Positions 47,258-57,996 of a stretch of 64,000 nucleotides of DNA are shown here, one piece after another (position 1 is the stretch's first letter; the number at the start of each line of letters is the position of its first letter). The position numbers and the translations under genes are program-made. Source of the stretch: Gyromitra esculenta (taxonomy: Eukaryota > Ascomycota > Pezizomycetes > Pezizales > Discinaceae); contig JBCAML010000002.1 in assembly GCA_038503075.1 (NCBI GenBank), positions 3,348,001 through 3,412,000 on the forward strand, written 5' to 3'. A model generated the notes under the pieces. That model saw only the letters and a program-made list of their open reading frames with translations. It was not told the origin of the DNA and did no database searches.

Positions 47258-50200
47258 TGTGCCTCACTACATTTATTAGGAAGCTAAGAGGGCTAAAGTG
47301 GCTGGCATGGAGAAGGATATCTTAATTATCGATAGTAAAAAAAAATCATGAATAACGAATATGTATATATCTACTCAAAAAATATATTGCTAATTGACTT
47401 TTTTTATCAGTTTTTAGAGATCAATGCTAACTGATAATGAAAAATTACTTCAATTAGCGGTTATCATGCAAGAACGGCTGCGTAGTTACTAAAGATCGTG
47501 TGGCTAATAAGATGTTTTTTTGTTTTACTGTACTTAAGTTGCACATGTAAATTATTGAATATTCTCGAGAAGGCTCAATTGCGACATGGTGCGTCACTCG
47601 GTTTACGAAACGTCGCCCAGAATATGATTCTACCTAATTAGCGATGAAACCTCCAGGGAGCCGATCTCCAAATTTAAATGTAAAGATATGAAACACAGAC
47701 ATGAGTTAAAAGGGTACGAACAAAACCTAGCCCAATGAGTTAACGCGTAAATAAGTTACCCCGTAGATAGTTATCCCTAAAGCACCGCGGCCGGGTGCGG
47801 CAGCAGTTTTTCTGCAACTTTGGGTATTGAGTTTGTCCAGAACGGTAGAGAATCCGTTGCCTTATGGGCAAGGCATAATTTTGTTGGCAATAACCCTGAC
47901 TCTGTGGACTCCAAAACTGGAGTGATAGGGTATATATATTTCCTCACTGATTTTGTCGTGCGCTTATTTTGCTTTATATAGTGGCCTAAAAAAAACACTA
48001 TTACTGTGCAATATATTGGCCTAAGTACTTGGGGAGCTAGGTTAGATCTATAGAGTTAGTGTCTAGCTTTTGCTCACCTTCCTTCTACCTATCCCATTAA
48101 CTGTATTACGATACTGGTTGTACGGGAAATCGTTTCATAAGGGATTTCTATAATTATATAATTATAACGAGTTTTCTTACAGGCGATTTTATCGCAGCTG
48201 CAGAGCGATTGTACTATATATTCGTATACGGATATACACATACAGCTCATCTCCACTAGTAGCCATGGCCCATCTTCCTAGCCAACAAAGTTCTTATATC
48301 TTCTAATTTCTAAGGACCAAGTAAATACAAGCTCGCGTGGCGCGAAATAAAGAATATGAACCGATTGGCTATGGGTCTACAGGGGGCGACTTACGTGATA
48401 TATTTTGCTCATATTCCTGCTAAAACATGGCCAACTTCAACGTTTGTCCCCCCCCGGCCCCCCATCATACTTTGGTTGCATTAGTGCTGCTGTAACTTAA
48501 GCTCCATGTTTAAGACCATAGCATGAAAGTTAAGATAACGCGACAGTATTCATACCCGATTTCTCGGACATCTTCACTATGTATTGCTGCTTCGGAGTGA
48601 TTGTACTTGGAAATTTGGCGCAGAGAGCCCTTCAAACAACTACCTACATATACAAGGAGAGGGCGTTGCGGGATTCATAAAGGTAGTTAATTGTTGTCTG
48701 CCTAAACTTTTCCCCAGCTAGAGTTGGTCCCATATACTTCCTATAGCACTAGCCATTTATGATATCTCTATTTCCCCCGGCGAGTAAGTAAAATTTTGGA
48801 ACCTCTTGGGGTGTTCGCTTTATCATGCACATGATGTCTATCTCATAATCGAAAGACTGTGCTTGAAATTGGGCTCAGCGATAAGATAAATTCATAGCCG
48901 AAGCCATGGGTAGTCTAAGGTCTATATATTATTTGAACTATTGGCTGGCAGCGAGCAGTCGGACGGTACGCGATGTGCTCTCACGGAGAGTTGCGATGTT
49001 GTGGTAGCACAAAAACCACCGTGATACCATGGCCATTACACGAAGGGTTCGAAATTTCTATTTTTGGCTAAATAGCTTCATAGGGTATTAGCGTTCTGCC
49101 AGTGCCACAGCTGTGATACGCACTCGGCAATTGCTGCAATCAATTACTGTCATACACAACTCTGAGTACATATTCACATGGGTTCTTGACTAGGAGGGGC
49201 GCTGCATTACGAGCTTCAAGCCATTAGAATTGTCTCTACCACACTGAGGTCTTCAATACTTGGTTTGAACTCTTGAGGCGTCGATTAGAAACAAGAGTTT
49301 ACACAAACTATAGGTCAATAGCTGCTGGCGGAACTGTCTTAATATAGCTAGTAGCGTACTAATTTTGTTATTCGCAAGTCGCTACTCTGTACATGCATAT
49401 GTGGATGATTTAGGCACTAGCGCTATAGTTAATTTTTATGGAATTAAAGTCAATATGCCAGCAGCTAGCAGGCGGCTACAGAATCAGGAGATACACCATC
49501 CTATGAATGGGATGCTTGAAACTTTTAACAGGCAATGGTTGGATCAGAAGCTTCGAAGGTTGTTGGTGATGATCTTGAGTTCCTGTGGTTCTCACTTTTC
49601 TGCCATATTAAGTTTAGTCCGGGCAAGGTGCAGGTCGTATTTCGACAGTACATACATACGGTACTAGCATGTACATAACAGCAAGAACTTTTTGCTAGTA
49701 CTAGTATAGCGGCATGGCGAGAGGGGTTGAAGAGAAAGGATTGAAGGGACGTTATAATTATGATACGATGATTGCTAACCACACCTTGGCATTTTTATAC
49801 TAAAATAGTAACATTCCTAGATGTACAAAATTTTCTTAATTTACGGAAGTTCGGGCCCATAAAGGTCTTCTAATTTACTCTTTAGTTCTAGTAGAGTTAT
49901 CTTCCTTGGGAAACACTTGAGTGTACTAGTTTTGGGGAATCTTGATCATAGATCTAGGTTATACGTATACGCAGTACTAGCAGCGTGTAACGATCCCAAG
50001 CACCGCTTGGGTAAAAAGCAGTCTTGGCACTAGTACGTTCTAGTGTAGTTTAAGGAGGCCTAGGTTAAATTAACTTCTTAAGATCTTACCAACCCAACAA
50101 ATGTCTTAGCTATAGTTTTTACCTATCAACTCTCAACTTAAGCGGATTGAGTTTCTTCGTACTCTAGAGGGTGGAAATTTTACGTGGAATTAGGATAAGT

Positions 50201-51588
50201 AGAGTAGCGTGTGGGGGGGGGGGGTATGTGTGTTAATATTTTGGAGGGATGGCATATACTCCTTTCAATTGTTGAACTATTCGCAGTCGAAATAAACAGG
50301 CAAGCAAGAGTAAACTACACAAACTCCACGTATGAGCTTGGCGAAAAATCATTCCCGCTTGCTAAATATTGGTACTGGCACGAGGCATAGGCAGATTATG
50401 ATTCAGTCAATGTATATGCGTCGATGGCTTGGATGATGCGAAGATCCAACTTTCGTATCCCTTTGGAGGCAAAATATCCAGATCACTTAAGGTTACATGT
50501 AGTTGTAACGAGTTATTACTTGGCAACACTCGTGGTAAATTGACCTGCAAAACTTCCGCTAGCTATACCATAGCCATTTGAGGGATAAATTCTCGTTTTT
50601 GTTGAGTTTCCTACTATTTGTCAGGTATCTAGCGAATCATAACTTGTCTTGCGTCTACCAATACGAGGAGAGCTTAAATCAAGGCACGAATTCTAGACCT
50701 ACGCAAAACTCATCTCGATCTCGTATCCATATCCATATGACTAGGCTATGCGGTTGACATCAGCTTGCCAAGAGACGCCCTTTATAATTATAAACAATTT
50801 GATAAGAGTGCCCCAATCACATGCCTATTTTATACGATCGGGCTTGATGGGCTAGCCAACTATATATTCAGCGGGCCACTAATAAACGGTAAGGACCATT
50901 GATTCTAATCATCCTAGAATATCAATCGAAAAACTGTGGATTTTGGTTGGTTCCTCAAACCAACAGGATTTGTACAACCTCAACGCCTCGTGTATATTAA
51001 TTTAACGAGGGCTGTTGAGTTGTCAGCCTGGTAGGTAGTACTCATTTCTTCTAGCCCCAAACATCGCGAATGATTTTGCCGAAATTCTAGACCCGCCCTC
51101 CCGGCCGAAGAGTGACGTGAAAACCAGATATATACTTGACGGTGCACTGCGCTAAAAACTCTGGGCATCCAATAAAGGGCGAGAAGGCTAAATATTTTTG
51201 ACGTCGTGCAACCTAAGAAACTTTGTGGGGTTCAATTATCGATTACGCATCCGCGGTAATGGTGTTGGTGTAGCTTGTAACGGAATCCAAGCCCTCGCAC
51301 AATGCTGCCTCTTATGTCGGGTGAATGGATTCCCATCCGGCTTAAGATCACTTTACTGTCTAACCCTAGTCATGCCTGGTATTACTACTAGGTTAGTTAC
51401 TATCTATTTCCTCAGATGGAGCAAGTCCAAGGCCTATAGGGCGTATAAATCCGCTCAGATAATAGTATAAAAAGCCTTTGGTTCCTCGCCAACTCCCCAA
51501 GGCTCCCGACAGACTTGACTACTATTCACGATAAGAACTCGATTCAAACATCCTTTTCACGAAGTCAATTCGGTAAATCTACATCAAG
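47258..51588. other. Long gene-poor region
   Basis: 4.3 kb of AT-rich sequence without supportable frames. It includes a 12-G run near 50211-50223, a tandem-like TACTAG-rich stretch at about 49660-49705, and the recurring motif GTTACATGTAGTTGTAA at 50492-50508. The last 130 bp carry the likely promoter of the secreted protein that follows. Confidence 0.55.
51466..51473 (+). promoter_or_regulatory. TATA box of secreted cysteine-rich protein gene
   Basis: TATAAAAA lies 116-123 bp upstream of the ATG at 51589, followed by a pyrimidine/A-rich leader (CACGAAGTCAATTCG, ACATCAAG before the ATG). A second TATAAAT occurs about 23 bp upstream. Confidence 0.6.
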
Positions 51589-52104
51589 ATGCACTGCTCA
51601 CAGCTTTTTATTATTATCGCCGCGATTCTTCCAGTGATCATGGCCGCGGCTTTGGCAGAACGTGCCGTATCTTGCGACAGCCCCAAAAATCCATGCAAAC
51701 TATACTATGACTTTCCTGACTGTTCACCTGATTACGTTAAACTTCTAAAGGAGTAAGTGCACTACAGACAGACAAGCAAGTGGTAGAAATGGGAAGGAGA
51801 GAATTAAACTAAACCTGGGGTTTTTGTGACCAACAGATGTGAAGCGACTGGGTGTATACAGTGGTTTGTGGATCCTCTTGCGCACTGCACTTGTGGCAAC
51901 CCACTGCAACCGTGTCAAACCTACAATAACTATGAGGATTGCTCCCCACAATATATCGAGGACCTAAAAAAGTAAGTTCTTTATAGCAAGGCTAAAAATT
52001 GGAAAACAAGGATGGGAGCTAATTCAAGCAGATGCGTGGCTTCTGGATGTATCCAATGGATTCAGGATCCATTGAAACATTGCGAGAACAGCACCACCTA
52101 CTAA
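51589..52104 (+). CDS. Small secreted cysteine-rich protein with two six-cysteine repeats (123 aa)
   Basis: Exons 51589-51752, 51837-51971 and 52032-52104. A signal peptide (hydrophobic 6-22, likely cleavage after ALA at 23) precedes two tandem repeats: residues 29-72 and 74-117. Both have the spacing C-x6-C-x8-C-x10-C-x4-C-x10-C and share PDCSPDYV / EDCSPQYI, GCIQW and DPL-HC. Both introns are phase 2 and fall just before the fourth cysteine codon of a repeat, so the middle exon is symmetric and equals one repeat unit, consistent with exon duplication. Twelve cysteines imply six disulfides. Size, secretion signal and cysteine content resemble fungal effector-like or small secreted proteins. 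I do not recognise the domain and infer no specific activity. Confidence 0.85.
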
Positions 52105-53385
52105 GCACCTCGATCAAAGGCCATTGCTTTGTGATCGACGTAAATTTCCGTAACTTATCCACTTGTTTTTCAGGATATCTGCAGTTATCCTTTTCTTTAG
52201 TAGCTAAATCTGGAGGGGTACGGGAACACCGAAGTGTTTGATTTTAACTGTCATTGAAGTGTTTTTTGTTTCTTCTCTTTTTTTCTTATTCATGCAGTTT
52301 TTGTATGCAGATTAAACAAGCTGATTACGGGTGGTAGCTGCAGCATTAGCAATTACCACCCTGGGATAAAGTATGGAGTACAGTACGAGAAAGCTGTGTG
52401 TTTTTGGTACGGCATTAATGCGATATTCTGGAGAATGCTAGATTAAGTCGGCTGTGTTACAGAACTTTTCATCCAACTTGGTAGCACTTCCAACCTAAAA
52501 CCGTATTTCTCACACCCCCCTTTCCGCCACTGTAGTAATAAAGATTGCTTGCATATACTCTATATGGAAAAAATTTAAACCAGGAATTTGAGTGAGATTC
52601 ACGTCACAGCGTGCACATGTCGAGATAATTTTAGCTCTGAGCTTGGACACACCTCGAGCAAGAAAAATTAAAATACTACGGGTGCGCGCTGGGTATGCCT
52701 AATGCTTGGAACGTTTCTGGCTAGTGGCTAAGTTCTCCCCAGAAATTTAGTGCATCTGTCATCGGGTATACCTTGGCAACCGTCATATTGTGCCCAACAG
52801 TGAAGCCTGTGTTTCAGCCACCAATAATCTTGAACGCGGCACAGTATTACTACTCGATCTAGCAAGGTTTCGGATTAAGTTAATATGGGCTACGTTAAGC
52901 GAACTCTTCAAACTCATCCCAGGAGCACAAGCACAAGTAAAGTGTTAAACCGTTATAAAGGAAGAAACCTAAGTCACGCGCATCGACACCACGTGCGCAC
53001 GTACACTGGCTGCTCTTCGAATTCTCTAAACGGAGTTTGCCAAACACGTCAAGTACTTGTGGTAAAAGCTTAAGGCTAGAAAAATTACGCATGGAAGCTG
53101 AAAGGCCAAATGAGGGTTAAGTTGGGAGGGATCTTGGCTGATAGTTGAATTAACTCAGGACTCTAGTAGGCTTATAATTAGAATTAAGCGGGAAGTTGAT
53201 CCTTCTCGATCATAACTAATCACTCGATCAATGACAATAGACGATTTGGATTCTTCTATCTAAAATCCAACAATAATATGTAAAGAGATATCAATACATG
53301 TGGTAAATACAAATGCTGTTAGTTTTGTTGACAGAAATCGTAGCCTTATTTAGCCCTACGTAACTAACTTCATCACCCTCGGGGT
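52105..53385. other. Intergenic region
   Basis: Spacer between the secreted cysteine-rich gene and the 3' end of the AA9 gene (tail-to-tail). A T-rich stretch at about 52256-52300 may be the upstream gene's 3' end. No gene is supported. Confidence 0.6.
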
Positions 53386-54445
53386 TTACTTGCAAGTAGC
53401 CACGGGTCCCCCAGGAGCGGTGAAAGTAGTCGCATTAAAGCCGTAATAGAAGTTGGGAATGTAGATGTCGGTATCAGTAGCCTTGAAGGTGTTTGTGTTA
53501 GTAAATTATATCCATCGGACCTATAAAGGTGGAAGGTTTTAGCCTAGTTACCTTGTATGCTCCGGGCAGGGTGATCTTTGGACTACAAGAGCCCCCGGGT
53601 CCAGTGATCTAGATAGTGTTAAAATAGCGTTAGATATTTCTAGTGCTATATATACGCTTGAAACTATTGATAGCTCAGTATTCGTTTTTCACTTACCCGT
53701 AGTTGCGCACAGCCTAAACAGATGATCCACCAGTTAGTAATATTTATACTCAAGAGAACGTGGCGAAGTACCAATATAGAACTGGGTTCCGCCAACGGTG
53801 GTGGCGGCATGTAATGTCTCCATTTCAGATCGCAACTAGAAAAATCGGTATTAGCGAAGACACAAATTACGCTTTAGTACTTTCTCGGATCTGAGGAATC
53901 TAGTTGAGTAGCTGGGCCTCTATGGCTGAGGCACTCAACCTTAGTTTCTTAAACACGAGTAAGTGTTGTATCCTGAATCTTGAGTAATCACTAACCAAAT
54001 AATCACCGCTGGCCAACTTGCTCGGTAATTTGAACGTATACTTCCCTCCGTTATTTCCCATGATTACGTTTTCCCAGACACCAGCAACTTGATCCACCTC
54101 ATCAATCTTTGTCCAGGAGCCAAGCCCTGTCGCACTCTTTGCATCGGCCACAGGGCCGTACAAGAAGTGAGTAATGGGACCTGGATGAGATGAAATGTCC
54201 CACAGCACAGTGATCTGATCCCCAGCGTTGGCGGTGCAAATATCCACCGTAGTAGGCACATTGTTCCCATTGACATTACAAGTTATATCATTACTGGTGA
54301 CATCTGTGACGGGGTTGTTTGAGGGTGGCATTCTGATGCACTTCTCGTAGCCAGTGGTAACGCCATTGACCCACAATTGGTGGAAGTTTTGATGGGCCGA
54401 GGCGAAGGCTACGAATGTAGTGAGGAAGAGAGAAAGCTGAAGCAT
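53386..54445 (-). CDS. AA9 lytic polysaccharide monooxygenase (5 exons, 227 aa)
   Basis: Minus-strand exons: 54445-53996, 53835-53772, 53713-53697, 53608-53552, 53481-53386. A 17-residue signal peptide ends ...AFASA, so the mature protein starts with His18, one half of the copper histidine brace. The second brace histidine is H87 in SSHPGP. The second-shell H159 and Q168 keep the 9-residue spacing seen in AA9 (LHAATTVGGTQFY), and the axial tyrosine is Y208 (or Y209) in PNFYYG. AA9 enzymes oxidatively cleave cellulose and related glucans outside the cell. There is no CBM1 or GPI signal. The length is normal for a single-domain AA9. Exon 3 is only 17 nt but supplies GCAQLR, needed for the fold. 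A TATATAAG box lies about 90 bp upstream on the minus strand. Confidence 0.92.
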
Positions 54446-55711
54446 TTTAGGGGATGTGAGAACGGGATTATCTTAATCGAAAGACGAGAAGTGATACTCA
54501 GATGGGCTTCAAGGCGAGATATGACAGATACTTATATACTACAAATCTATAGCCTGCTCGTTCTGTCTTGTATTTACTCTCGTTATTTACTAAATTTTAG
54601 GCTAGCTTATACGGGCCCTAAGGGCTTCCAGCCTCGGTCTATGAATGTGGGATATGCGTGAGGGTCGGAGTTGAGGCGGAGATCTAGGGCCTCGAACCCG
54701 CTATCAACCCCGATTTTCCGAGATGTACCTGGGGTTTTGGTGGTGTGTGTAGGGAGAAAACTGCATAGTAATTGACATTAATATTTCAATATCCAACCCA
54801 AACCGTATTTATATGTGAAAGGCCCACCTATATAGAAATTCGAGCATAGGGGCACCGATACATACGATGTGTGTTTTCGAATATAATAGTAATGGTAAAT
54901 GCGTTGGGACGAAGTGTAAGTCGTGCGGTCCTGAGGGTTTGCGAACAGACAAACAATCACGATTTTGTTCCACTCAACAGCCCAAATAAACTTAGGACCC
55001 GCCACAAGAGCCTGTAAGGTTCATCCCTTCAACTTCATCTATGACATCTGCTTTTACTTGACGGCTTACAGAGGTAGATAGGTAGTTTTCAATGGGCATA
55101 ATGTGCCAACGGGGTGTGTAATTGCAATTGCCGTGTCTACATCTTCCTTCTATTTACTTGAACCAATCCATGAACCATATCTAACCACATAAGACAATTT
55201 AAAGCTAACTTAAGCTTTGATATAGTACATACGATCAGGGTATATATATACCCTGCAGCAAAAGACTTGTATCCTGATCCCGCACCGGAGCTACCCCATG
55301 TCTTTTCCGGGGTTACCGGAAATTTCTGCCAGAACCAAACTTCAGATTTCCCCGCTTGCACTATCTCGGGAAAACATTCCGAAGATCTGAGGTTTTATGG
55401 AAACTCAGGCACTGCTTTCCGTTCAATTTAGGCAGCTTGCTAGAGGAATCGTATTTTTGACGTCTATTTTGCTGACGATATTGACGTATACGCGTCATGA
55501 ATTGAAATAAATCACCTCGAAACTCCGGGACCGTGTCTTCCGACGGGAGTCTTGGGACGTGGGCAGTAGGGCTTTTTGCTAAACCTGCCGCGGCCGGGTG
55601 AGCCAAGCTCCTTCGCTAGTTCACGACACCAAGCTTTTTAAGCCGCATCCAGGGGTTTGCTCGTGACCACATACCTAAGTTCACAAGAATCTTCCTAATA
55701 TACCTACTTCT
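54446..55711. other. Divergent intergenic region
   Basis: Lies between the starts of the AA9 gene (minus) and the EBP-family gene (plus). It includes the AA9 TATA element at about 54531-54538. Short frames at 54778-55005 and 55361-55606 (minus) have no recognisable features. No gene is supported. Confidence 0.55.
54531..54538 (-). promoter_or_regulatory. TATA-like box of AA9 gene
   Basis: TATATAAG on the minus strand, 86-93 bp upstream of the AA9 start codon. Confidence 0.5.
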
Positions 55712-56770
55712 ATGCATCCGTATAATCCCCCAGATCTTTTGCTCCCTAATTACATTCGTAATGATACCTCTCAGGCCAAATTATGTGCAACCTTCGGCTG
55801 TCTCTTGATGATGGTTCTTGTCGGTAGTCACTGGGTATTTCAAGGTGGAAGTCTGTCATTTTGGGACAGGGGGATAGCGCGTTGGTTTATGATCTGTTAG
55901 TCAACTTCGAAGTGACGTAATTATGAGAGCTAGAAGTTCAAAGACTTACGATATTTTAGGTGGGCTACTGCATGTTCTGTTTGAAGGTAGTATATACATG
56001 TAGTCTTAACTTTTCCCATTAATGACAGCTTCCCATCTTTTGAATTTGCTCTAACAGCTATACGCTTGTTCGTTTAAGGCTACTTCATCGTCTATCATTC
56101 AACTCTATCAACTCGAACGGATTTCCCTGCTCAACTATGGAAAGAATACGCATTATCTGATTCTCGATATCTTTCTGGAGACATATTTGTCCTTGCTATT
56201 GAGAATATTACAGTGGTATGTGCTTTCACGGCTCGATTTCAGCCGCTCCTAAAGAGGATCAGAATTTTACCATTGACATCCATTCTGGGCTGGTATTTAC
56301 AGTTTGTCTGGGGCCCTTTATGTCTTCTTACCGCACTAGCATTCGTGAAAAACAGTTTTTACAGACATCCGCTACAGATGCTGTCAAGTCTAGCCCATAT
56401 ATATGGCTGCCTTTTGTACTTCGCTACCTCATCGTTCGATGGAAACCGACACTGTGAGTAACTTTTACAATCATACTCTCCTTGCCAGTAAAGTATCCAT
56501 GTACAGGTCACATGTACAGGTCACGACAGTCACAGCAATCTTCCGCGACGTTAAATCTCTGTTAGTACCGAGTTTCATTGATCTAACATGATGTTTATGT
56601 AGGTCGCTCAGAGCCATTTTATTTTTGGGTCTACTATTTTGGAATGAATGTTCCCTGGATCATCATCCCTGGGCGTATGTAATTCCACAGCTATACTTAT
56701 TTTCATACCGAAAAGCTTGTTTAAACTTGTGCTCCTTTCAGTTGTTATGTGTGTTGCGCGAAAGTCTTAA
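55712..56770 (+). CDS. EBP/EXPERA-family membrane protein (emopamil-binding-like, 6 exons, 199 aa)
   Basis: Exons: 55712-55895, 55960-55986, 56079-56215, 56303-56453, 56603-56674, 56742-56770. The joined protein starts MHPYNPPDLLLPNY, the hallmark opening of EBP proteins. It continues with CGLLHVLFEGYF (H66, E70), LWKEYALSDSRY, AIENITVFVWGP (E112) and SEPFYFWVYYFGMNVPW. These positions match residues needed for sterol delta8-delta7 isomerase activity in animal and plant EBP. About four membrane helices are expected in the ER. Fungi normally make ergosterol with the unrelated Erg2, so a sterol-isomerase role is uncertain; a sterol- or terpenoid-related isomerase or EXPERA-type protein is possible. 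The C-terminus is short (LVMCVARKS), somewhat truncated relative to animal EBP (~230 aa). All junctions are GT..AG. Confidence 0.88.
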
Positions 56771-57414
56771 CTCGATGAATGCTAATGTATGACTCAATTA
56801 TAGTTCTAATTTATCACTCATTCACAAAAATTGCAGAAAGTTTCCGAAAATCACAAGTGATCGATCACGACGGCCAGGTGATCCATATGCATAAATTGGA
56901 CTAATATTTAACGGGTCCATCATGAGAAATAAGCGAGTGCTTAAAGCGGTTTAAAATCTCATGATATCCCTTAAGTTGTCATTACTTTGTAGCTAGCTAC
57001 GTGCTAGTACTTTTGAGAGAATGTAAAGAATACATACTTGTTTAAACACGATTAGGGAGAAATAGTTTCCAAATACTGGAGAGTTTCTCGTAAGCGATAG
57101 AACCTATTCTATTACAATAGGCGTCGACCTAGGAATTGATCCAATCCCCACAATAGTAAATGTATGGAACAGTAAGAGAAAATGGAATGTCACTGTACTG
57201 TTAAGGAATGTGAGCTTGATTCTGGAGGGGTACCGTATTTACCATTGTAATCCAGATTCCTCCTGCATTTTCCTACAATACCGCACATATGCTCTACTAT
57301 TACATCTCTTTCCTTGGGTTTAAAATGTGTAGGATGGTAGTAAGAATGACTGAATTGATACCGAACTAACTACTGAAATCTCCCTGACTAAATACTCTTT
57401 TGTTCACATAGAAC

Positions 57415-57580
57415 GATCCTTAACAGCATAAGAGAATGGAATGTGCCCGTCGGGCAAATACAAAGCAGAACACCCGTCGGCCTAATGTCTATTCGTTTCA
57501 CGCCGACTGCTAAGCCTCTTATTACATTGTTTTGGTGTTATAATGGGTGAGAGAACCTCATTCCAACACTTGGTACTGGA
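57415..57580 (-). repeat. Dispersed repeat, copy 2
   Basis: Read on the minus strand it follows the same block order as 34530-34715, with GTTGGAATGA, TCTCACCCATTATAA, GTGAAACG, GCCGACGG, TATTTGCCCGACGGGC and TCTCTTATG. The copies are diverged and lie in opposite orientation about 23 kb apart. Confidence 0.6.
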
Positions 57581-57961
57581 GTTTTTAGAGACATAGTTGT
57601 TTCTATCTAACCTCTAGCATAGGCTAGGTGTGGAGCCTCGCTCACTGATTCAGGTACCGAATACTGGAGATCGTGACGCACCAGGCGAGTCAGGCTCTAA
57701 AAAAGAGCTTGGAGGCTGTATAAATAGCTTCTAAGCATGATACAAAACACTGCCCTATGACACTGGGGATCGTAAAGAAAAACTATCCGCTAATGTGCCA
57801 CTAGTCGCCAACTAGTAGTTTGTGCGTAGAAGGTCCGGCCAATTAGAGAAATACGAGTTGGACGTCTATTGGATGACATCCCGTCGATATTCTAAAGGCA
57901 TCAGACCTAGTCTAGAGGCCACTAGACCACGATCTGGAAGAAATAGCCTGCTTTCAAACAA

Positions 57962-57996
57962 GCGATCTATGGATCCCCACAGGGGGTCCACAGATC
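57962..57996. repeat. Hairpin-forming inverted repeat
   Basis: CGATCTATGGATCCCC and GGGGGTCCACAGATCG can pair over about 16 bp with two mismatches and a 3-nt loop. No U-run or gene context marks it as a terminator or RNA gene. Confidence 0.6.
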
